Positions 1 to 4,893 of a DNA stretch of 6,792 nucleotides are shown piece after piece. The stretch's first letter is position 1. Each line of letters begins with the position of its first letter. Source of the DNA: DASPWW01 sp035637595 (GTDB taxonomy: Bacteria; Actinomycetota; Thermoleophilia; Solirubrobacterales; 70-9). The notes beneath the pieces are model-generated. The model saw nothing but the letters and a program-made list of their open reading frames with translations. It was not told the DNA's origin and made no database searches. The stretch spans positions 1 to 6,792 of the forward strand of contig DASPWW010000026.1 in the NCBI GenBank assembly GCA_035637595.1, in the 5' to 3' direction. The translations under genes and the position numbers were made by a program.

Positions 1-181
1 TCACGAGCTGGGCGGCGTTCTCGAACTCCGCCGTGACGGTGTACTCGTCGCCGAAGAACAGCAGGTAGCAGACCACCACGGCCACGGCGAGCAGCGCCGA
101 GAGCGCCAGCCAGCGCCGAACGCGCGAGCCCTCCTCCTCCTCCTGGGCCTCCGTATCGTCCTGAGCTCGATCGTCCGCCAT
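1..181 (-). CDS. MCE-family (MlaD-like) protein, N-terminal part, cut by window edge
   Basis: The first 60 residues are visible, starting at an ATG whose complement is at 179-181. Residues 1-23 are charged and cytoplasmic in style, with a run of four glutamates (14-17) followed by basic residues. Residues 24-42 form one hydrophobic membrane segment (WLALSALLAVAVVVCYLLFF). Right after it comes GDEYTVTAEFENAAQLV, which matches the opening strand of MCE domains (Y-x-V-x-A-x-F-x-N-A-x-x-L). MCE proteins are membrane-anchored, substrate-binding parts of lipid or sterol ABC importers, with the MCE domain outside the cytoplasmic membrane. The rest of the MCE domain and any YrbE or ATPase partners lie beyond the left edge. 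No strong Shine-Dalgarno precedes the ATG, so the exact start is slightly uncertain. The family call rests on the short match plus topology. Confidence 0.78.
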   Translation of the reverse strand, partial: MADDRAQDDTEAQEEEEGSRVRRWLALSALLAVAVVVCYLLFFGDEYTVTAEFENAAQLV

Positions 182-269
182 CTAGATGCGCGTCATCCAG
201 CTGCGCAGGTCGTCGGATCGATCATCTGCCCCTCGAGCCCAACTCTCCTCCGGTCCGGGACCACCCCTG

Positions 270-285
270 TGTGAGATTCCTCACA
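270..285. promoter_or_regulatory. CRP/FNR-family (GlxR-like) operator candidate, TGTGA-N6-TCACA
   Basis: The sequence TGTGAGATTCCTCACA is a perfect TGTGA-N6-TCACA palindrome, and the outer base of each six-nucleotide spacer half extends the dyad to six matched pairs (TGTGAG/CTCACA). This is the consensus bound by E. coli CRP and by actinobacterial cAMP-receptor-type proteins (Mycobacterium Crp, Corynebacterium GlxR). It lies 78 nt from the Rrf2 start codon and 88 nt from the MCE start codon, so it could act on either gene. The motif is seen directly; binding by a CRP-type protein is inferred. Confidence 0.6.
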
Positions 286-327
286 GTCACTTGGGATCGC
301 CGCCCGAACAGATTTCCAAGCCGCCCG

Positions 328-363
328 GCCCGCAGCCGCCTGAGCGTCCGCGAGAATGCGGGC
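328..363 (+). repeat. Inverted repeat abutting the Rrf2 start codon
   Basis: GCCCGCA (328-334) and TGCGGGC (357-363) are perfect 7-bp inverted arms separated by 22 nt. The right arm ends at the base before the ATG. If this stretch is transcribed, the stem would cover the ribosome-binding region. It could also be an autoregulatory operator. In DNA this GC-rich a chance match is quite possible. Confidence 0.3.
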
Positions 364-819
364 ATGCGCGTGTCGGCAAAGTCGGACTACGCCGTCAGGG
401 CGGCGATCGAGCTGGCGGCGGCCGGCGAGGGCCCGGTGAAGGGCGACCGCATCTCGGAGGCGCAGGACATCCCGCTTCGCTTCCTCGAGAACATCCTCGG
501 AGAGCTCAAGCACGCCGGGCTCGTACAGAGCCAGCGGGGCCAGGAGGGCGGCTACTGGCTCAACCGGCCCCCGGGCGAGGTCACCCTGGCAGACATCATC
601 CGCGCCGTCGACGGCCCGCTGGCGAGCGTGCGCGGCCGGCGCCCAGACGAGGTCTCTTACGAGGGCGATGCCGAGCCACTGCAGCGGGTCTGGGTAGCCC
701 TGCGCGCAAACATCCGCGAGGTGCTCGAGTCGGTCACGCTCGCCGACCTGGTGGGCGGTGAGCTACCGCCGTTGGTTCGCGAGTTGACGGACCGTCCCGA
801 GGTCTGGCAGCAGCACTAG
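364..819 (+). CDS. Rrf2-family transcriptional regulator, cysteine-free (CymR-like type)
   Basis: This 151-residue protein has the usual Rrf2 length. It opens with MRVSAKSDYAVRAAIELA, the standard first helix of the family, which fixes the start at 364 rather than at an in-frame GTG at 271. The winged helix-turn-helix covers about residues 1-67, with a recognition helix near 37-51 and the wing motif RGQEGGYWL at 58-66. The dimerisation helix lies in the C-terminal half. There is no cysteine, so it cannot bind an Fe-S cluster in the manner of IscR or NsrR. Cysteine-free Rrf2 proteins include Bacillus CymR, which represses sulfur uptake genes through interaction with cysteine synthase. Its position, convergent with a sulfate importer, suggests a sulfur-responsive role here, but that is inference. 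The Shine-Dalgarno is weak (GAGA about 8 nt upstream). Confidence 0.9.
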   Translation: MRVSAKSDYAVRAAIELAAAGEGPVKGDRISEAQDIPLRFLENILGELKHAGLVQSQRGQEGGYWLNRPPGEVTLADIIRAVDGPLASVRGRRPDEVSYEGDAEPLQRVWVALRANIREVLESVTLADLVGGELPPLVRELTDRPEVWQQH

Positions 820-844
820 CCGGCCGCCTCCCTCCAGGGCCGGC
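819..844. terminator. Candidate bidirectional terminator hairpin between convergent genes
   Basis: GCCGGCC (819-825) pairs perfectly with GGCCGGC (838-844) around a 12-nt loop. The stem begins on the last base of the Rrf2 stop codon and ends 9 nt before the stop codon of the small membrane protein on the other strand. The position is ideal for ending both transcripts. No T-tract follows on either side, so termination may be weak or of the GC-rich type seen in actinobacteria. Confidence 0.45.
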
Positions 845-853
845 CCCCGCCGG

Positions 854-988
854 TTACCAGTTCTGCCGCCTCGCCGACTCGGCGCGCACCTCGTCGCAAA
901 GCTGGCTCCAGGTCCCCGCCAGCACGACTCCCAACCACGCGATCAGCAGGGCGAGAAAGACCAGCGAGACGATCGCCGCCGTGCTCAC
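854..988 (-). CDS. Small single-pass membrane protein (44 aa) ending the sulfate transport operon
   Basis: A GTG codon at 986-988 overlaps the cysA stop in a GTGA junction, and the frame runs 44 codons to TAA at 854-856. The product starts MSTAAIVSLVFLALLIAW. Residues 5-25 are an uninterrupted hydrophobic segment, followed by a short charged tail (TWSQLCDEVRAESARRQNW) with one cysteine at 31. Of 44 codons, 41 end in G or C, matching the neighbouring genes. The GTGA overlap is the same device used at cysW/cysA and sbp/cysT, which argues strongly for a real, translationally coupled gene. There is no Shine-Dalgarno of its own. I do not recognise a family. By position it could be an accessory or stabilising subunit of the sulfate permease, as small membrane peptides are for other transporters, but this is inference. 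Confidence 0.72.
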   Translation of the reverse strand: MSTAAIVSLVFLALLIAWLGVVLAGTWSQLCDEVRAESARRQNW

Positions 989-1983
989 GAGGCGGCCAGC
1001 GGCTGCTCGGCGGTGCTCGGCTCGCCACTGCCGTTGAAGACGCGCTGGCGCCGCGGTCGCAGGTACACGATCTCGCCCTCGTCGAGCTCGAGCTCCTCGA
1101 CCTGGGCCTTGGTGAGTTGCGCCCAGACATGCTTGCCGTCACCGAGCGCCAGCTCGATTCGCACCTCGAAGCCGAGATGGACAATGCGCTCGATCTGCGC
1201 CTCCTCCGACCGAGGATCGGGGACGTGCCGGATGTCGATGTCGTGGGGCCGGATGAACCGGTCGCCGAGCTGGTTGACCGGGCCCACGAACCCCATCACG
1301 AACTCCGAGCTGGGATGCTCATAGAGGTCCACCGGCGGCCCGGCCTGCTCGATACGGCCCTCGTTCATCACCACGATCTGCTCGGCGACGTCCATCGCCT
1401 CCTCCTGATCGTGGGTCACGAAGATCGTGGTCACGTGGACTTCGTCGTGGAGGCGGCGCAGCCAGGCGCGCAGCTCCTGGCGCACCTTCGCGTCGAGTGC
1501 GCCGAACGGCTCGTCGAGCAGCAGGACCTCGGGCTCGACGGCAAGCGCCCGGGCGAGCGCCATGCGCTGCCGCTGACCACCGGAGAGCTGCGACGGGTAC
1601 CGGTGCGCGAGCCCTTGGAGCTGGACGAGCCGCATCAGGTGCTTGACCCGCTTCTTGATCTCGTCGCGCGGAACCTTGCGGATACGCAACCCGAAGGCGA
1701 TGTTTTCGCGAACTGTCATGTGCTTGAAGGCGGCGTAGTGCTGGAAGACGAACCCGACGCCGCGCTGCTGGACCGGCTGCCTGGTGACCTCGTCGCCCGA
1801 GATCAGCACTCGACCCTCGTCGAGCTCCTCGAGCCCCGCGATCGTCCGCAGCAGCGTCGACTTGCCGCTTCCGCTCGGCCCGAGCAGGGCGGTCAGCGAG
1901 CCCTCGGGCACCGTGATCGAGACGTCCTCCAGCGCGAGGAAGTCACCGAACTTCTTGGTTGCATTCTCGACGACGATGCTCAC
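985..1983 (-). CDS. cysA: Sulfate/thiosulfate ABC transporter ATP-binding protein CysA
   Basis: This 332-residue ATPase supplies energy for sulfate import on the cytoplasmic face of the CysT-CysW channel. Visible motifs are Walker A GPSGSGKS (35-42), Q-loop glutamine (81), signature LSGGQ (133-137), Walker B LLLDEP (154-159), D-loop GALD (161-164) and switch histidine (191). A C-terminal TOBE-like regulatory domain (about 238-312) carries IRPHDI (245-250 region), typical of CysA. The GTG start is chosen because AAGGAGG lies 7 nt upstream and the codon overlaps the cysW stop. The open frame continues upstream to 2259 but that part is antisense-frame noise inside cysW. It has no cysteine. It is slightly shorter than E. 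coli CysA at the C-terminus. Molybdate or other oxyanion specificity cannot be excluded from the ATPase alone, but the partners point to sulfate. Confidence 0.95.
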   Translation of the reverse strand: MSIVVENATKKFGDFLALEDVSITVPEGSLTALLGPSGSGKSTLLRTIAGLEELDEGRVLISGDEVTRQPVQQRGVGFVFQHYAAFKHMTVRENIAFGLRIRKVPRDEIKKRVKHLMRLVQLQGLAHRYPSQLSGGQRQRMALARALAVEPEVLLLDEPFGALDAKVRQELRAWLRRLHDEVHVTTIFVTHDQEEAMDVAEQIVVMNEGRIEQAGPPVDLYEHPSSEFVMGFVGPVNQLGDRFIRPHDIDIRHVPDPRSEEAQIERIVHLGFEVRIELALGDGKHVWAQLTKAQVEELELDEGEIVYLRPRRQRVFNGSGEPSTAEQPLAAS

Positions 1984-2873
1984 AGGGATTCCTCCTTGGG
2001 TCGAAGCCTGTTCATGAGCAGCAGCGTCGTCACGGCGAGGATGGCGAGCACCACCGACGCCGCATAGGCGCCCGCGATGTCGAACTGCTCGAACTCCTTG
2101 GAGACGAAGAGGGGCAGCGTCTCGGTCCTGCCGGAGATGTTGCCCGAGACGACGCTGACGGCGCCGAACTCTCCCAGCGCCCGCGCCGTCGAGAGGACGA
2201 CGCCGTAGGCGACGCCCCAGCGGATCGCCGGCAGGGTGACGCGCCAGAACGTCTGCCACCAGTTGGCGCCAAGGGTCGAGGCCGCCTGCTCTTGCTCGTC
2301 ACCGATCTCCTGGAGGACCGGTTGAACCTCCCTCACGACGAAGGGAAGCGAGACGAATATCGTCGCGAGGACCATCCCCGGCACCGAGAAGATGATCTGG
2401 ATCCCCTGGTCGATGAACCACTGGCCGAACCAGCCGTCGCGGCCGTAGACAAGGATCAGCGACAGGCCGATCACGATCGGGGAGATCGCGAACGGGATGT
2501 CGATCACCGTGTTGAGGATCGCCCGGCCTCTGAAGCGCTGGCGCACGAGCACGAGCGCGGCGAGGACACCGAACACCGTGTTCAGAGGCACCGCGATCGC
2601 GACCATCAGAAACGTGAGGTAGAAGGCGTGCTGAGCCTCGGGAGTAGTCACGGCGTCGAATGCCGCCCCGATTCCCTCGTCGAAGGTGCGGATGAAGATC
2701 ATCACTACGGGGATCAGCAGCAGCAGCGCCAGGTAGCCGAGGGCGAAGAACCTCAGCCCCAGACGCCCGGCGCGGCCGGGATTGGCGCGCATGCGGGCGG
2801 TACCCCCGGCATCAACCTCTAGCTCCTCATCCGTGACGGGGGGACGGCCGAAGCGCCGCGCGTCAAGCCGCAT
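1980..2873 (-). CDS. cysW: Sulfate ABC transporter permease CysW
   Basis: This 297-residue inner-membrane permease has about six hydrophobic segments (near 41-61, 86-110, 125-143, 162-180, 220-245, 268-287). The ATPase-coupling EAA loop is at 195-217 (EQAASTLGANWWQTFWRVTL, then PAI). SLPFVVREVQPVL (175-187) and ARALGEFGAVSVVSGNI (230-246) are typical of the sulfate permease pair. With CysT it forms the translocation path. The ATG start has AAGGAG 8 nt upstream and overlaps the end of cysT by 11 nt. This gives a soluble N-terminal extension of about 30 residues; a shorter start at Met28 is possible but has a poorer site. Its stop overlaps the cysA start (GTGA). No cysteines. CysT versus CysW is assigned by gene order and sequence style, so the labels could be exchanged. 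Confidence 0.93.
   Translation of the reverse strand: MRLDARRFGRPPVTDEELEVDAGGTARMRANPGRAGRLGLRFFALGYLALLLLIPVVMIFIRTFDEGIGAAFDAVTTPEAQHAFYLTFLMVAIAVPLNTVFGVLAALVLVRQRFRGRAILNTVIDIPFAISPIVIGLSLILVYGRDGWFGQWFIDQGIQIIFSVPGMVLATIFVSLPFVVREVQPVLQEIGDEQEQAASTLGANWWQTFWRVTLPAIRWGVAYGVVLSTARALGEFGAVSVVSGNISGRTETLPLFVSKEFEQFDIAGAYAASVVLAILAVTTLLLMNRLRPKEESL
1991..1997 (-). promoter_or_regulatory. Ribosome-binding site that sets the cysA GTG start
   Basis: AAGGAGG on the minus strand sits 7 nt before the GTG whose complement is at 1981-1983, inside the 3' end of cysW. It is the strongest Shine-Dalgarno in the operon and rules out the longer upstream reading frame as the true start. Confidence 0.85.
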
Positions 2874-3702
2874 GTCGCAGGCTCCTTCGCGCCCACATGC
2901 CGATCGCGAACAGGATCACGAGCGAGATCGCGAGCAGCACGACCGAGACGGCCGCTGCCCCGGTCGTGTTGCCGCTCTGAACCTGGGCGAATATGAAGAC
3001 TGACGCGACCTCGGTCTTGAACGGGAGGTTGCCCGAGATCAACACCAGGGACCCGAACTCGCCGATCGAGCGCGCGAACCCCAGCGCCGAGCCGGCGAGA
3101 ATCGCGGGCGTCAGGTTGGGGAGCACTATGCGGCGAAAGATCGTCGGCGGCTTGGCGCCCAGCGACGCGGCGGCCTCCTCCATGTCCTCGTCGAGCTCCA
3201 TCAACACCGGCTGTACCGCGCGGACGACGAACGGCAGCGTCACGAAGAGCAGCGCCATCACGACGCCGGCGCGGGTGTAGGCGGCGTTGATCCCGAACGG
3301 GCTGTCGTCGCCGTAGAGCGCGAGCAGCGTCAGCCCCGCGACGATCGTCGGCAGCGCGAACGGCAGGTCGATCACCGAGTTGACGATCCGCTTGCCGCGG
3401 AAGTTGTCGCGCACCAGCACCCAGGCGATCGCCGTGCCGGCAACGGCGTTGATTACGACCACGAGCAGCGAGGCGAGCAGCGTCAGCTTCAGCGCTGCCA
3501 CCGCCTGCTCGTTGCTGATCGCGGTCCAGAACGTGTCCCAACCGCCCTCGGTCGAACGCGCGACGACGGCCGCCATCGGGATCAGCACGATCACGCTGAT
3601 GTACCCGGTGACAATGCCGCGGGACAGAGCAGCGCCCCCGAGACGCGGCCATACGGTCGGTCTCGGGGGCGCTGCGGCCGGGGTCGCTGCGGGAGAGCTC
3701 AC
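2863..3702 (-). CDS. cysT: Sulfate ABC transporter permease CysT (CysU)
   Basis: This 279-residue permease is the partner of CysW. After a proline/alanine-rich N-terminus (1-20) come hydrophobic segments near 29-48, 68-97, 112-130, 143-161, 197-222 and 250-270. The EAA coupling loop lies at 175-197 (EEAAASLGAKPPTIFRRIVL, then PNL). IDLPFALPTIVAGLTLLALYG (111-131) is a strong CysT-type signature, as is ARSIGEFGSLVLISGNLPFKTE (210-231). The start is a GTG overlapping the stop of the binding-protein gene in a GTGA junction. No clear Shine-Dalgarno precedes it, so it probably depends on ribosomes finishing the upstream gene. No in-frame ATG occurs until Met43, which lies inside the first membrane segment. 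No cysteines. Confidence 0.93.
   Translation of the reverse strand: MSSPAATPAAAPPRPTVWPRLGGAALSRGIVTGYISVIVLIPMAAVVARSTEGGWDTFWTAISNEQAVAALKLTLLASLLVVVINAVAGTAIAWVLVRDNFRGKRIVNSVIDLPFALPTIVAGLTLLALYGDDSPFGINAAYTRAGVVMALLFVTLPFVVRAVQPVLMELDEDMEEAAASLGAKPPTIFRRIVLPNLTPAILAGSALGFARSIGEFGSLVLISGNLPFKTEVASVFIFAQVQSGNTTGAAAVSVVLLAISLVILFAIGMWARRSLRHAA
2882..2887 (-). promoter_or_regulatory. Ribosome-binding site that sets the cysW start
   Basis: AAGGAG on the minus strand lies 8 nt before the ATG at 2871-2873, within the last codons of cysT. It supports the longer 297-residue form of CysW over a start at Met28. Confidence 0.75.
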
Positions 3703-4712
3703 TCGGTCGCGATGCCCAGGTTGCGCTCGATCTCTGCAACCGAGCCGTTCTCCGGATCGAAGAAGTCGGTGGCCACAGTCGGCCAGCCACCGAGATCGTC
3801 GATGGTGAACAGGCCCGGGGGATCGGGGAACTTGTCCCGGTTCTCCTCGAGGATCTGCTCGTTGGCGGGCCGGTACCCGCCGTCGGCGAACAGCTGCTGC
3901 CCCTCGTCGGAGAGGAGATAGTCGAGGAACGCCTGGGCGGCGTCCGGATCATCCGCGTCGTCGGATACCTGAGCAAGGGTCTCGATCAGGATCGTGTCGT
4001 CGGGGATGACGTAGTCGACGTCCTCGCCCTCGTCCTGGGCGCGGATCGCCTCGTTCTCGTAGGACAGGAGAACATCACCCTTGCCGCCCGTGAACGTCGC
4101 GAGCGCGTCGCTGGCGGCCTTGTCCTGGACGGGCACGTTCGAGAGAAGCTGCTGGACGTAGTCCAGTCCCTCCTGCTCGGTTCCGCCGTTCTCGATCACC
4201 TGGCCGTAGGCGGCCATGATGTTCCAGCGCGCCCCTCCCGACTGGAACGGGTTCGGGGTGATCACCTCTTCGTCGCCTGTAGTCAGGTCGTCCCAGTCCT
4301 GGATGTCGTCGGGGTTGCCCTTGCGGACGACGAAGACGACGACCGAGTTCTGGACGTTCTCGCCGATGTCGGGGAGGATCCCGGCGTCCACGAGCTTCTG
4401 CATGTCGGGCTCGAGCGCGAGGTGGACGAGGTCCGCCGGCAGGCCGGCCTCGACCGCCCGCTCCTGGTCACCGGAGCCCGCGAAGGAGTTCGTGAACTCG
4501 ACGCCAGTGCCGTCGTCGGTCTTCTGGTACGCCGGCTCGATGCTGTCCTCGTAGAGCGTCTGAGGAGTCGAGTAGGCGACCAGGTCGATGGTTCCGCCTC
4601 CACCGCCGTCGGAGTCGCCGCATGCGGCGATGCCCAACACGGCGATCAAGGGAATGACGCCGGCCGCAAGCTTCTCCAGCGGCCCGGCACCAGAGTTCAT
4701 GGCGACTTTCAT
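3699..4712 (-). CDS. sbp: Sulfate-binding lipoprotein (Sbp/CysP family)
   Basis: This 337-residue solute-binding protein is the first gene of the uptake operon. A hydrophobic signal (15-30) ends in the lipobox IAAC with Cys31 as the lipidation site, then a glycine-rich linker (36-40). The mature protein is acidic. Family hallmarks are GSGDQ (79-83), VVRKGNPDDIQDWDDL (128-143) and ITPNPFQSGGARWN (151-164), whose SGGARW segment is part of the sulfate-binding site in known structures, plus NEQILEENRDKFP near 284-296. It would capture sulfate outside the membrane and deliver it to CysT/CysW. Thiosulfate is an alternative substrate. The start at 4712 follows GGAAAGG at 12 nt, a rather long spacing; Met5 is the only close alternative and is farther still. 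Its only cysteine is the lipidated one. Confidence 0.95.
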   Translation of the reverse strand: MKVAMNSGAGPLEKLAAGVIPLIAVLGIAACGDSDGGGGGTIDLVAYSTPQTLYEDSIEPAYQKTDDGTGVEFTNSFAGSGDQERAVEAGLPADLVHLALEPDMQKLVDAGILPDIGENVQNSVVVFVVRKGNPDDIQDWDDLTTGDEEVITPNPFQSGGARWNIMAAYGQVIENGGTEQEGLDYVQQLLSNVPVQDKAASDALATFTGGKGDVLLSYENEAIRAQDEGEDVDYVIPDDTILIETLAQVSDDADDPDAAQAFLDYLLSDEGQQLFADGGYRPANEQILEENRDKFPDPPGLFTIDDLGGWPTVATDFFDPENGSVAEIERNLGIATE

Positions 4713-4724
4713 GCTTGGTTTTTA

Positions 4725-4731
4725 CCTTTCC
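4725..4731 (-). promoter_or_regulatory. Ribosome-binding site of the sulfate-binding lipoprotein gene, with long spacing
   Basis: GGAAAGG on the minus strand is the only plausible Shine-Dalgarno, 12 nt before the ATG at 4710-4712 and separated by an A-rich spacer. The long spacing may lower initiation. The element lies within the left arm of the inverted repeat at 4726-4733, so a protein bound there would also overlap it. Confidence 0.5.
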
Positions 4732-4788
4732 GATTGATTTAGTTGTGAAAAGCAGCGCGGCAGCGTAGCACATAGATGATTCGGAAAG
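4726..4788. repeat. Inverted repeat flanking the sulfate operon start (candidate operator pair)
   Basis: CTTTCCGA (4726-4733) and TCGGAAAG (4781-4788) are perfect 8-bp inverted arms, 47 nt apart; similarity continues weakly inward. The right arm overlaps the -35 hexamer of the predicted promoter and the left arm lies in the 5' leader. Two inverted half-sites around a start point would suit a repressor or looping regulator such as the Rrf2 protein. No consensus known to me matches. Confidence 0.35.
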
Positions 4789-4792
4789 TCAA
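4762..4792 (-). promoter_or_regulatory. Predicted promoter of the sulfate uptake operon
   Basis: On the minus strand TTGACT (4787-4792) matches the sigma-70-type -35 consensus at five of six bases. Sixteen nt downstream is TGCTAC (4765-4770), and TACGCT (4762-4767), which fits the loose actinobacterial TAnnnT form, lies at 19 nt. The surrounding 80 nt are far more AT-rich than the rest of the window. The implied leader is about 40-45 nt. The -35 is convincing; the choice of -10 is uncertain. Confidence 0.55.
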
Positions 4793-4808
4793 GAAAGGGC
4801 AGGAGATC

Positions 4809-4888
4809 AGCTTCGGCCCGGTTGCGGGCCGCGATCGATCGGCACCGCGCACTGCACCGAAGCTCCGCCGCCCGCGCCCTCTGGGCGG
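4809..4888 (-). terminator. GC-rich hairpins downstream of the phosphatase gene, possible terminator
   Basis: Three inverted repeats follow the phosphatase stop codon. CCGCCC/GGGCGG pair at 4868-4873 and 4883-4888 (9-nt loop). CGGCCCG/CGGGCCG pair at 4814-4820 and 4825-4831 around GTTG. AGCTTCGG (4809-4816) and CCGAAGCT (4857-4864) are perfect arms enclosing the second hairpin. They could separate phosphatase transcription from the sulfate operon. There is no immediate T-tract on the minus strand, only a pyrimidine-rich stretch further on, so the call is tentative. Confidence 0.4.
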
Positions 4889-4893
4889 ATGGC

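Larger units (their letters stand above)
182..363. promoter_or_regulatory. Divergent intergenic region between the MCE gene and the Rrf2 gene
   Basis: This 182-nt gap separates two divergently transcribed genes, so promoters for both should lie here. It holds a CRP/FNR-type palindrome at 270-285 and an inverted repeat touching the Rrf2 start codon (328-334 and 357-363). I could not find a convincing paired -35/-10 for either gene. TTGGGA at 291-296 is a possible plus-strand -35, but no -10 sits at acceptable spacing. Confidence 0.5.

Noticed and set aside
193..225. Ten-codon minus-strand ORF (MIDPTTCAAG) just upstream of the MCE start, considered as a leader peptide
   Set aside because: It has a GAGGGG only 3 nt upstream and no attenuator-like structure, and at ten codons it carries no coding signal. 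Nothing distinguishes it from chance.
291..320. Plus-strand promoter for the Rrf2 gene using TTGGGA as -35
   Set aside because: No -10-like hexamer occurs at 15-19 nt spacing; the nearest candidates are at 12-14 nt.
311..320. Shared TTTCC motif between the Rrf2 upstream region (ATTTCCAAG) and the arms before sbp (CTTTCCGAA)
   Set aside because: Only five or six bases are shared and there is no dyad at the Rrf2 copy, so it is too weak to propose a common operator.
271..363. N-terminal extension of the Rrf2 protein from an upstream GTG
   Set aside because: The GTG is inside the CRP-type palindrome, and the family's conserved first helix begins exactly at the ATG at 364.
816..1184. Minus-strand frame of 122 codons covering the end of cysA and the intergenic stretch
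   Set aside because: Ser/Arg-rich out-of-frame translation. The real reading of the 854-988 part is the other frame, with a membrane helix and a GTGA junction.
1117..2067. Long plus-strand open frame of about 316 codons opposite cysA
   Set aside because: It is the antisense shadow of cysA, which has complete ATPase motifs. Its translation is rich in Arg, His and Asp with no recognisable domain, as expected in very GC-rich DNA.
1959..2822. Long plus-strand open frame of about 287 codons opposite cysW
   Set aside because: Highly charged low-complexity translation (many RDDR-type repeats) antisense to a membrane permease with clear family motifs.
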